Shown: positions 17,542-29,310 of the stretch, in pieces
Layout of the letters: each line of letters begins with the position of its first letter
How positions within the stretch are numbered: position 1 is the first letter of the stretch
NCBI GenBank assembly: GCA_963513935.1
Contig: OY740770.1
Coordinates: 86,339,267-86,403,266, forward strand
From: Aphrophora alni
Lineage: Eukaryota > Arthropoda > Insecta > Hemiptera > Aphrophoridae
Direction: 5' to 3'
DNA length: 64,000 nucleotides
Program-made: the position numbers and the translations under genes
The notes under the pieces: generated by a model
Database searches by the model: none
Told to the model about the DNA's origin: nothing
The model's input: the letters and a program-made list of their open reading frames with translations, nothing else

Positions 17542-20500
17542 AAAATTAATATTATATAAAAATATATACACTTGATAATTTGTGCTCGGTCTCTGATGTT
17601 TTAGTTAAAAAAATATTCTCATTCTAGTTCATGTACCAAGAATATGATTTACTAAAGTTACATTTAACCAGGATGACAAATATATATATGTCATATGTGT
17701 CATATATGTCCTACTTGGTTAAGTAGGAATTATTTATTTTAAACATTAATGTATAAAAGAATCATACCGAATTGATTAATAATATAAAATATCATTTATC
17801 TGGAAAAAACGTACGCAAGCAAGCAAAATTAGTTGCACGTTAGGCAAAAATTTTATAATGAATTATCTATTATTTAAATCTATTATTTGTATTAGTAATT
17901 ATCATTTAATGAAGTTTTGTTTTGTATTACAAAATAAGTTTGACACTGGAATATTGGTACGTATTTGTTACGAATCTACCACGTATTATATATTTACTGA
18001 TGGAATATATAATCAATATACATACATACCACTAGTAGAATAATAAAAGCTAAATCAAAATGAAATTATTATTGTTATAATAATTAGTTTTCATCGATTT
18101 TCTGTAATGGTGTTTCTATTTTCTACACAAGAATTTTTCAAAGTAAATGAGTAGTTTTAATAATTTCAAAAAGATAAAAAAAAAAAAAAAAAAAAAAAAA
18201 AACATATCAATACAGATAACAAGTAAATATGTTTCTAAACACCAGAGTAGCAAATGAAATGCCGCAGAGAACGTTTTCTTCTTTCAGAATGTCTGCCAAC
18301 AATAGAGGAAATATTCTCAACACAAAATAACATTCAACCGGCGTACAACACAGAGAGTGAAGTTTTTCCTCGGAGAGTATAGAAATTCAATTGAGGAATA
18401 TAATTTCCATTCTCCGTGAGAATATGTAACAGATATAATATAATAAATATTATAATAAAATGTATATTATATAATGTGTAGCGAAACCCATTCACTTAAG
18501 AAAAAAAAAGTTTATATAATGACGAAATTTATTCTTTTGAAGTTTTTTTTCTTATCCCAAGTAGTCTCATTAGACATTATATATAATATACCATTGCAAT
18601 TCCGAATTTCGTGATGTAAAATAACTAAAGTCTTTTACATGTTACATTCAAAGCTAAAATTGAACAATGTCTATTGAAACGCTTTAGAGCCGTTGAGTTT
18701 TGTATAATGAGACACACTTGTGTATGGAAAATAAAAACGACTAAACAAATTTTCGATTCATTCCAAGAAACGTGGATTATTTTCTTCCTCTTTTCACAAT
18801 GATTTTAAAACACAAATTGTAAAAGAAGCCAGTATATATAAATATATACATTAGGAATATCATCATTATGGCTCCAATTCTTGATTTAAATTTATTTTTA
18901 ATTAATAGTAACGATAATTGTATAGTACTTGTTGTTATAACTAGGCTAAGTTACATTTATTTTGAATATTACATCTCCATAAAAAAAAAGACAAGAAATA
19001 TGTTTGTCAGATGAAGCAAGCCTACATCCATTAAAGGCTGTATAGCCTTTTTCTTCTATTTTTCAGCTATGTAAATATCCGATTCTCAATTTTTTTTTAT
19101 TTAGAATAACTGAAGCCATTTGTATTGTACTTTAAAGGGTAAAATCGAACGAAGACTACTGTAACGTGTAAGAGCAGTTGTGCTTTGATTTTATAGGAGA
19201 TTTTGAGTCACGACAATTATATTTAAATTGCATTATTAATAATATCATTTATGTTAATAATGATATAATGTAAAATTGAGTTCCGTTTGTATTTCTTGGG
19301 CGGCAGCGTTGAGATCGCAGTTCGTCCAATACGTAGTAATTGCTTTGAATCAAGGAGAAGGAGATGACGTCATTTTGACTTCCATGTTTGTTGTTTACGC
19401 TTTGTAGTGTATGTTTAGAATGACGAAATTTATTGAAAATACCGCTCCTTGTGAGATTAGAATCTGTAATTCCTTTTCTGAAGGAATAATACAAAACCAA
19501 TCGACAAATGCGATGAGTGATTCAATGATAACATGATTCATGGGTCCGTGTGTTCAAAGAAGGATGTGATCAATGTAATGGAAGAAATGTTTCCTAAAAT
19601 AATAAACCATTTGTTGTGAGAGTCCTCTCAGGTGCTGTACGTGTTTCAGGCAGAGTTGGTTTTCACAGACGGAAAAGGCCTTCGTTTGGTCATAAATCAT
19701 TTTGAAATTATTATCTAGCGACATCCAAAATATTAAAAATGCTGCGTCTCGTCAAAATTGCATATAAACACACTGAGATATTTCACAGCAATTCTGAACT
19801 GATCTAAATTCTAAAATTTTAATACCTCTAAGATATCTTCACGGATAGAGTTTTTTAACTAAATGAGAGGCCAATATTTAATTATCTGTAGGCAAACATA
19901 AGAAGCTACCATATGGCATCGGATGATACTACGTAATAAATTAGTCAAAAGGTAATAACTTTCGATCAATCTTTAGAAAAATATTATAATTAATGTTGAC
20001 TTGCGTATTTGGTCATATTTCCCCGAGTTATTGTAGGAACTACGAGTGAAACTGTTAAACAGTACACAGTTCATATTTGTAAGGAAATTCGTTGTTTTTA
20101 CAATGAAAATTTTTATTTGTATAAGGATTTTAAAACTTTAAAAAATCCCCATTGTGTAATTAAAAATAATTTGTTTATTTATTTATTTTTTATTTCACAA
20201 ACAATATATTCCAAATGTCATGTTTGTATTTTAATTATCTAGAAGAAATTGTCCACAAACACACACATTCTTGTTTACAATCACTTATACATATATTCAC
20301 TTACTATAGTAATGTACATGGTTTTGCATATTTTGAGTCCCATGATGTAATTATAAAACACTAAATGTATGCTATATCATTCTGGGCTGTACTTAAATTT
20401 GGAAATATTAAGACTTCAAATATAAAGTGTCACCTATAAGGAATCTCAAAGAAACTCTGATGTTCAGACATACAAGAAGTATATTTTATTTATAAAAATA

Positions 20501-22778
20501 CTTATATAATTGAGAATTAATAACACCATGGTAATGAAATTAATAAATATATAATTTAAGTTAAATAATAAAGGAGTACATAAATAACATAGGCCTATTT
20601 ATCATATTAAAAAACAATTTTTCGTATACTTTATGAATAACAAATAATTCATATTATAAATATTACTTCACTAATGTACACAAATAGGCAAGACAAATAA
20701 AATAAAAAAATGGTTTTGCACTGAGCAGAGGCATTACTTGTTAAAACTACATAAAACGATTTTCATACCAATATCTCCACTTCCAATGATTTTTGTTGTG
20801 AACAAACAAATATTCACAATATTTTTTGTTGTGTAAGCTAATGTTTATTAGCCTCGATGTATATAAACTATCAGTTCCCCATAAATTTAAGAAAATTCTC
20901 CTTTTGTGACATTTTCCAACATGGTGGGAGACCTCTCACGATGTCAGTCAGGATATGCTAAACGCCTATATTTCTTCTCTTGTAAAATTGGCTTAGTTTT
21001 AGTATGTTACGTGTTACAACAAATATAATTTAATTTCATAGATGTAATGGCTTTTGATATCAGAGTAGGTACATTGAATTAAAAAAGAGTACATTATAAA
21101 CAAAATTATTTTAGGCAGAAACACAATTTTAAAATAAAAGGATAGATATGAATACAAAATAATGGATATATCTATATAGATGAAAGAATTGCATAAATTT
21201 GTGCTAAAACTTCCGATACATAAATGACAATAATAAAACGTGCAGAGAAAAAAAGCCAAGCAGAAGAAAAAACAATAAAGATGTTACGCCAGATGAATAC
21301 TACATGGAACAAATACAAAGAAGGTAATGTTGCTAAAGTTTTATAAAAGTATAAACCTGATAATGCACATTATCTATCAGAAGGACAGATGTGTGCTGAG
21401 ATTGAATATAGAGATGGAAGAACGAAACAAAGCCATAATCCCAGCACAGCACTGAATATAAAATTTATATTAAAAGAACAGGTGCTTTAATAATCATCGT
21501 CTTATACTTTAAAAAGTGACATAAAAAGAGGAGCAAGTAAAAAATAACAAATAATAAATCGACGACAAGTTTAATGATACAAGTGCTTTAAAGTTTATTA
21601 TGCAACAAAGTTGTCATTAAACATTAATTTAAAAAAGAAAGAACATTTTTTTTTATATTTTTTATAAACATATCTAGTTTCATAAAACTTACCTAGTTAT
21701 TGAGAACGTTTTGAATTTGTTTTCATAAATTTTCTAAACACTGCAAATATATTAATAATCGGAGACATAGCTTAGGTAATTAATACCATGATAATACGTC
21801 ATTGTTAGGATGTTTTCATCGGAAATACAACTAGTGCATCCACCAAGGAAGCAAAGGTGATACTCAAGATTATAAAATAAACACTCCTGTCAAAACATAT
21901 ACATCACCCAATATAAATTATAAGGCATAGAGTGTTCCAGAAAATATCCATAAACATATTTTGTAATAAACCTTGAGATATAAAATAAAATAATTTTGAA
22001 CTAAAAGAGACTATTGTTGAATTCAATAAATTTAGATTTTATCAAGTTATATTATATAGTTATTATCAGATTTTACAGTCATCTTATTTGCAGACGTGGA
22101 ACTTGAACGTGCACTATCATGCTCCCTAAAATATTATCGTTTACATTTTTAATCTATATGTCCTCGATAGTCGTGCATTTATTTGTTTTTTTTTTGGATG
22201 TTAACCAAATTTGATGAAGTCTGCTAACAAGAAAAATGGTTAGTTAACATCGAAAGTCCTTTTTTAGTTGATTTTTAAAATTGTCTACTCTAAGATTACC
22301 AATTATTTGATGTATACCAAACGTAGTGTAGCATTTATGATGGGCTCTGGCATGCTTTTCGACAACAGTTTATTCAACTGTATAGATTGATATTCATACA
22401 TTTACAAGTCTAAAACGTTTGATTTCATAAGATGAGTAATGACTACCTTTAAAACTCTGCTAATTCTTAACATAAGAAGTAAAGTTGTTTCATAGATATT
22501 CGTTTAGAATTAACAGAAATTAGACATGTAATAGCAGATTTACACACTAGTTTAATTTTTAGGAATGAAAATTCAATTTGAAACCCAACATTATATTTAC
22601 AATGGATGAATTTAGAATTTAAGATTTTTGACTTTATTTGTAATCTTAAAAGATCCTAATCTCAAGTCAGTGCACATTGATTTACATTATTTTACTCCGT
22701 ACTCAAATATGTAAATGTGATAGAAAGTTTTTGACCTCTTTCTTACTTTTACATTTTCCTAAGGAGATGCTTGTCAAA
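17542..22778. other. AT-rich stretch without recognisable genes
   Basis: Contains a run of 27 A at 18176-18202 and an imperfect short tandem of TGTCATATG words at 17689-17710. The patch 19280-19480 is GC-richer and includes an 8-bp TGACGTCA palindrome near 19374. An 83-codon minus-strand frame at 19249-19500 has no similarity I recognise. No gene supported. Confidence 0.65.
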
Positions 22779-22902
22779 CTTGAATAATTCCGCATTATCT
22801 ATACTCTGCATCAAACATAAATATTTTGGCCGCTACGTCTTCCTAGCAAAAAGCTATAAGTTTTGGCGATACCTCTCTATTCTTTCACAATTTTTACTCC
22901 CA
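22779..22902 (+). repeat. Short dispersed repeat B, copy 1
   Basis: About 125 bp align with 24411-24530 in the same orientation, through blocks such as AATAATTCC, ACTCTGCATCAAA and CTCTCTATTCTTTCAC against CTCTCCATCTTTTCAC. The second copy lies inside copy 2 of long repeat A. Confidence 0.65.
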
Positions 22903-24337
22903 CTCCCTTTAACGATTGAAATCAAAATATATTTTTCTTGAATGGGTCACTCATCCCCTCTCCAAACTGTGAAATTTTTATCCAAGGCCAACTCTACTCG
23001 TGGCAACATAAATACCACACCCGGGATCAGTCCGAAAATGGAATATTAAGTTACTAAACCCTAATCAATAAAATTATTTGATGGTGTTAAAATTATTTAG
23101 TGTTGAGCACGAGAAGGATGGAATATGTCGTATCGGAAGTTTTGTACCATCACAGCAATTCTGGTAAAACTTTATAGTTACAAAAAATGTTATGACAGTA
23201 TCTTTTATAATAGTTTCACAAAATAGATTTATTAATTATTTTTTACACAATTTTTATTCATATTTTTTTGGAACTTCCAGGCCATTATAATAAAACAATT
23301 TGACTTAATGAAATATTTTGAGAGACCAAAAATATGTATTTGTATACATTAAAAAATTTAAAATAAAATATCGATTCAATTATAATTTTCTATATCTCAG
23401 TATTGATTTTTTAAATGTGTAATTTATTTTAAAAAGTAGGCGATTTTTAAACACATAAAAAAGTTATATAATAATTTTAAATTACAACACGCTTATTATT
23501 AAAATATATTTGAATGCTTTCCAAAACACCAATGTTTATGTTTCGACAAACTGTATTACCGCTATACATTTCCTTGCCAGTAAACTGTAAATACTTTATA
23601 ATCTATAAGCCATGGGATTACTGTATGTTTGCAATGAAAGCATAAAACCTTCACTAAAACTGTATTTAACGCAGCTGCAGCTAATGTTCTGTTATTGGAA
23701 TTGCCTTAAGCCATTTCCCAATGTTTATAATCCGTTGAGTTTTCATCATAATTTAGAACAGGAAAGTATGAAAGGAAAATACGCAACACAAGCCTTAAAA
23801 CCACAAATTAAATATACTTTACTCCAAATAGAAATACACTCATCATATATTTAATAACCATAATGCTCTCTCTATTCATTGTAATTTACAGTTAAAACAC
23901 CCACTTGAAGACAAATTGATTTATAATGCTCTCAACTAAAATATATAACTTTGTCATATAAACATCATCTGATATAAACAAACAAGGTAAATTTGGATAT
24001 AAAACAATTTTATAAATTCACATTTTTAATAGATCCTCTAAAATTTGACTTTTTCCGACCTTAATCTTTTACGTTTAGTCAGTGGTGAGCGTTAATATTT
24101 TTCACAGTTCTTTTAGTCATTTTCAATTTTTTTCCAATCACATTGATTAGTCCTTGGCAGGATTAAAATTTTACATAATACACTTAAATAGAATATTCTA
24201 CCTTATTACTGTTGGCGGCTAAATATTCTAAATTAAACTATTTTATCTTACAATGTTATTAAGCACTCTAGGCATACATTTAACGTTATTACATAAATAA
24301 TTTTTGTAGATAGAATAAGATAGGAAAATTGTCAGAT

Positions 24338-24341
<4 letters not shown>

Positions 24342-24389
<48 letters not shown>
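24342..24389. repeat. (TA)n microsatellite
   Basis: Pure TA dinucleotides, about 48 bp, inside long repeat A copy 2. Confidence 0.97.
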
Positions 24390-24392
<3 letters not shown>

Positions 24393-24410
24393 AAATAAAA
24401 ACATTGTACA

Positions 24411-24530
24411 CTTAAATAATTCCTTATAATCTAAACTCTGCATCAAATATCAATAACATTTGGACTTTCGTTTTTGAAATAAGGTTTAGCTATTGATGTT
24501 GACTCTCCATCTTTTCACTATTTTACCCTA
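24411..24530 (+). repeat. Short dispersed repeat B, copy 2
   Basis: Aligns with 22779-22902 (blocks AATAATTCC, ACTCTGCATCAAA, CTCTCCATCTTTTCAC). It sits directly right of the (TA)n run. Confidence 0.65.
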
Positions 24531-25850
24531 CGTACGTACACACGCACAAAGACACCGATACACTGACCCTTAATTACAAAAAATAACAACTGAAGAAAAA
24601 ACCTAACCGTTAAAAACATATAGAAATAGATTAAAATAATAAACATTATATTGAGTTAACGTAAAAATTCTATTACATAAAAATACACAATGATGAAAAA
24701 GAACGTTAGACGTATTCAGTTTAATTTCATTCCTCCGTAATATTAGTGTCTTGGAAAAACTATCGAAATTAGCTCTGAAAGTACGTTGGTGAACTATGAA
24801 TGAAATGTTTTGGAACGTTTTATTTACTGTTCTATATCTGGAAATATATAGAAGTGAATGGCAGCAATGTTTTCAGACGAAAATTTTGTAAAATGATTAA
24901 ATTTTATGAGAAAACCAGCTTTAATATGTCAAAAAAAGAAAAGCAAACAGTCAGCAGATCCTCCAAAATATTTATCAAATTAAACCAATTTTCTTTTAAT
25001 AATGTCACTAACAATGATTTTATGTAGAACAATTTAAAACTAGGGATTTATAGGGTACAATTTTTTGACGTTGATTGCAAGACTAATTTTGGTTTTGGTG
25101 CTGAAAATTTACGATAAGAATTATCGTTGATATTAATGGTTGGGATGGATAAAATTATCATAGATTTAGATTTTTTGGGAATCCAGATATAAAAAATATA
25201 GGGTTACACATAAAAGCGTAGACTATTACTCATTTAAAAATGTGGGTTCGGCACAGACAATTTTCTTTGATAATATGAAAATGAACTTCTATTACATTTA
25301 TTTAAACAAACTTATTCAACTATAAAGTAAGTGTACATCTAGGATACATGAATATTTCTAGTATGCAAGTTTCAAAATTGTTAAATCCTTACTATTCAGT
25401 TGGTAGAAGTGAAATTTACATGGTATAATATTTATAACGTAGATAAGTTAATACGACATTGAGATGTGTACGTTATTACATAATATACGAAGTTAAAAAT
25501 AAATCGATTACTTCGAGCAAGTAAAGCAATACGAACAAGTTCAATCAATATTAGATGTTAAAAATAACTGCAAATAATTAAGTGATAAAACAACCTACAT
25601 CTTTTCCTCCATGATGACAACTTTGTTCCTGTCCTGAAGGTTCAGTGCAGACATTAAATAGGGAGACAAGGCAACAATGGGAGAGGGGAGAGGAGAGATC
25701 TAGTCTAGCGACCCTTATTTATTAAAGTCGTGCTAAAGATTTATTGCAGTACTTTATCAGCTAGGGTTAAGACTAATCTAGCAGTACACAAAGGCTAGAA
25801 ATACAAAAAATTAGGATAAATGTATTTTATTTTCAAAGGTTTCGCATCTT

Positions 25851-28382
25851 ACTCCAGGCCAAGTTGTTAACTATTTTGGAAGGATCTCTTTTGAACATAT
25901 TAAACAGCTAAATAAAACGTTTATTTGACATCAATTTGTAATAAAAGCTATCCTAATTTGTAGAGTTTATTCTGTTTTACATTGATTTATTTTTTTTCCT
26001 TAAAAGCACCCATAAATCAATAAAAGAAAATGTAACCTAGCCGAATGGATGTTGATACTGATTTACAGTACTTGGTGTTGTTGATGATAACTTACTGGTT
26101 GCAATGTTAAGCTTGATTTATAACAGTAATTTTTATTTTGAAAAATGTATACATTTTTGTTATTGTTTATAAGATATAGTTCGATATTTAATATTAATAT
26201 ACGATTACTTATCGTCGACCAATACAATAAATTACGAATTAGGATAATATTTTTTTCTGGAAGTTATTCTCTTAATGAATATGAAGATAATATGTGATTT
26301 CAATATTTGTTTTCTTAAGTATTGCTTAGAATAGCTATATTTATAAACTCAACTTGCAGTTAATAAATTTACGTCTTTGCGTGTGCATTTTTGTCAATAT
26401 TCTTCAAAATGTTTGATGCGCTCTATCTTGGTAGTAGTACACGAAAATTGCACAAATTTTGTTAAAGAAGATTTTTAAGCCGTTTTATACACCGCCATTT
26501 TAAAATAAATATGTATTGAAAACTAGTTGTCTAGATACCTCTACGAAACTAAAGTCTAGTTTGACTGTCTTTGCATTACGTCAGACGTCCATTTGTAGGC
26601 TGATTGGGGTTATCTTTAACGCATTGAATAAAAACCTAAATGTTCTTTTTAGATTAACTTAACCGGCGTTTGTAATGTAATTTAGCTTCTACATTGCCTC
26701 TTAGCTCCTAATTAATTAGGTTGTAGTTGTAGTCTACGTAAAATATTAACGGTGCAAAAACATTTAATTAATTTCTTCACAAATCCATATGAAAGCCCTA
26801 AATTCATATTAGTTGTTATTTTCATCATGGTGTCCCTAATACTACTAAAATTAAAAGTGAGGAATAAAATTAAAATTATAGATAATTTAATACGGATAAA
26901 GTAAAACAATCATAAAAAAAAGAATAACTATTTAATGTTAACAAACTTTCAAGCATACTATATTAAAATCGTTTTGACAAAACTTAATGAAATGTCGTGG
27001 AGAATTGGGATTTATAGAGTGTAACAAAAACAATAGAAATAGACTCAATAGTCGTAAAATCTCAGAAGAAATATCCATACGACAAATCAAAAAATGTTCT
27101 AGTGATGTTGTTCATTCATGACAATGACAATGACTACAAATATGGAACATTGATAAATTTTGAAAAAAAAAGAAGAAAAAAAAAATTTAGCCTAAAAATC
27201 TTCTTTTTTAACCTTTTTAGTAATATATTTATAAATACTATTTCATAATTGTATAGCAAAATATTTCCAAGAACGTCTTACCTTTTTAATTAATTTAATG
27301 TTTAAGATGATGAATGCATTGTAAAAAGTTAAATACATTGTAATTTGCAAGCTAATGGCATACAACGAGCTTTACATTTTTTATCTCCATTTAACTATGG
27401 AAAGAAACAAAGTAATTTAATATGAATAAAAAAAACAATTTCCTCGTTACATTCGTCAGCATATTAATGACGTGCAGTTCAAGCGAATTGCTTACACGGT
27501 TATTGCAGGGGTTTTGTTATTTAACTTTCATATTTCCGAGATTTATAGCTTGATATCTTTTATCTACTTTAAAACATGTATAGACACGAGATAAAATATA
27601 CCGGTATTTATTCCTTTTTTTATTAATTTTTTTAGGGTATTTCATTTTGTCATACGAAGAAAGTTTAATAAATGAAAGGATTAATGAAATTAAACCATCC
27701 TGTAGACCATATTTTAATATAACTTTAAGAATAATGTTATTTGTTTCGTTTAGTTTAAAAAATAACATAAATTAACTCCCACAATATCGTTCCAAAAACT
27801 GTGTCAACTATACTGTAACTGTCCAATATGTAGGACTGTATTTTTGACAGGATTTGTCTGGATACCTGTATTTTAATCAGCTATTAGAAAAATTCAAAGA
27901 TATTTTACACTAATAATATTACTCATACAATTTCTAAACATTCTTGTTTAATTGATTTTATCTTCCAAATCCGTAAAAAATAAACGTGATAAAATATTGT
28001 TTTTGATACAACATATTAATTACTGTAGAGAAGAGTTTTTAACTTAGACCTATAATTGTTGTTCTATTCAATTATTGTATAATCAACTGATAATCTTATG
28101 ACAAATTACACGAAGTTTAGCACATACTCTGGGAGTAGACAATTTTTTTTCTGACATCTTTTTTTAGTTGTTAAGATGAACAAAATAATTTAATATAGAC
28201 TGAAAACGATTTATAGGTAAGAAGAAACTTCTAGAAATAATTTCAAACTTCAATATTTGAAACCATGGCTAGCTTATTTTTAACGAACAAACATCCTCAA
28301 CTAATAATAAATCACAACTTACGTGACAAACTTAATGAAATGTAACAATTTCATACTCGGCCTACAAACAGATATAATTACA
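25851..28382. other. AT-rich stretch without recognisable genes
   Basis: No gene recognised. Minus-strand frames at 26712-26909 and 27517-27768 are low-complexity and rich in Ile, Leu, Asn and Lys. A CCGCCAT word lies at 26492-26498. Confidence 0.65.
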
Positions 28383-28428
28383 TAGAATAAAACTCGAACA
28401 CAAGATCTCACAAAAATTACGTTTACTT

Positions 28429-28470
28429 AATTAAACGCGTTTCAACGACAAAGTCGCCATCCTCAGTGAT
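28429..28470 (-). ncRNA. Hammerhead-ribozyme-like motif, family 1, well preserved core
   Basis: On the minus strand: CTGAGGA (28460-28466), one extra U, stem II GGCGAC/GTCGTT closed by a TTT loop, then GAAA, the palindrome ACGCGT as stem III strand, and U as the base at the expected cleavage position. The core fits the hammerhead consensus CUGANGA...GAAA...UH. The extra U before stem II departs from the textbook form, and I find little stem I pairing, so catalysis is uncertain. Confidence 0.55.
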
Positions 28471-28527
28471 ACATGAGCTACAATAACTAAACTATAACAG
28501 TTATAGTTTAGTTATTGTAGCTCATGT

Positions 28528-28570
28528 ATCACTGAGGATGGCGACTTTGTCGTTGAACAGCGTTTAATTA
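28528..28570 (+). ncRNA. Hammerhead-like motif, family 1, damaged mirror copy
   Basis: Mirror image of the left-arm motif. CTGAGGA (28532-28538) and stem II are intact, but GAAACGCG has become GAACAGCG, which breaks the GAAA core and the stem III palindrome. Probably inactive. Confidence 0.5.
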
Positions 28571-29231
28571 AGTAAAAGTAATTTTTGTGAGATCTTGTGT
28601 TAAAGTTTTATTCTATCTAATATTATCTCACAAGTCAAACTCAAAATTTATTAATAGATATAATTACAGTTATTTATTTTTATTTTTAGGTATTATAAAC
28701 TAACCCATCAATTTGTTGCATTAAAATACACTTTTGGCGATTGGTGAATGTAAATTTTAATGTATAAGATATTTAACAGCTATTGTTGTTTGTGTCTTAA
28801 TAATATCAAGTAAAGCTAGCAAAAAAAATCTGTCAATAATTGTATAATTGTAAACATTAGAGCTAGCGGTATTATCTATCATATAATACATATAATATGG
28901 AAGAACACTGAAGAACTCGGGTGTTTTTAAAACATAGTGAGTGGTTTTTTAACATTATGGTAGCTGAACTAACTTATTTTATGATGGATGCTTCTTTATA
29001 ACAAATAAATGTTATTGTTTTTAGTTAACTAACTCCCATTTTTGTAAAATAATTTATATTTGTAAACGTTTCTACTATATTCACTAATTTTTAAATTAAA
29101 ATATATTGAAAAAATCCTAAACAAGTAAGCATTTTTATAATTGTGTTATAAATTATAGCGATATGTATATATTAGGCTATATATTTTCCTTCCATATTAA
29201 ATTAACCTTCTTAATTCGTTCATTATAACTA

Positions 29232-29310
29232 CATGAACTACTTTTTAATAACTAAGTAAATATCCTCAGTTGCTACATACACACAACCCTGATGACAGTC
29301 GTGTCTTGTA
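29232..29310 (-). mobile_element. Decayed element end related to the 60.8 kb hammerhead-like family
   Basis: The plus-strand text CTCAGTTGCTACATACACAC (29266-29285) followed by AACCCTGATGACAGT matches 60790-60819 (TCAGCTGCAACATGCACACA, then ACCCCTACTGACAGT). On the minus strand CTGAGGA (29263-29269) is followed by a degenerated stem II (ATTTAC, TTA, GTTATT) and AAAAAG in place of GAAACG. It is a mutated single copy, with no inverted partner seen nearby. Confidence 0.5.

Larger units (their letters stand above)
23577..25850 (+). repeat. Long dispersed repeat A, copy 2 (about 2.3 kb)
   Basis: Same order and orientation as 4085-6500. The best-conserved block (23640-23765) contains ACTGTATTTAACGCAGCTGC and a TTTTCATCATAATTTAGAAC stretch. 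The right end (25640-25830) keeps GATTTATTGCAGTACTTTAT. An 80-codon frame at 23612-23854 overlaps the conserved block, but copy 1 has a frameshift and stop in the matching position, so it is not supported as a gene. Copy 2 carries a (TA)n run (24342-24389). Confidence 0.75.
28383..28615. mobile_element. Near-perfect 115-bp-arm palindrome carrying two hammerhead-like motifs
   Basis: The arms 28383-28497 and 28501-28615 are reverse complements over their whole length with only three bases between them. A few substitutions and indels distinguish them (GAAACGC in the left arm against GAACAGC in the right, AACGTAA against AAAAGTAA), so the structure is old rather than a fresh foldback or assembly artefact. 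Each arm carries the same hammerhead-like motif, pointing outward. The arms match no coding sequence; by their motif they look like two terminal fragments of a Penelope-like or retrozyme-like element joined back to back. Confidence 0.8.

Noticed and set aside
19366..19385. TGACGTCA as a CRE regulatory site
   Set aside because: One 8-bp palindrome with no gene nearby is not evidence of regulation.
23612..23854. 80-codon frame in the conserved part of long repeat A
   Set aside because: The other copy has a stop and frame change there, so the DNA, not the frame, is conserved.
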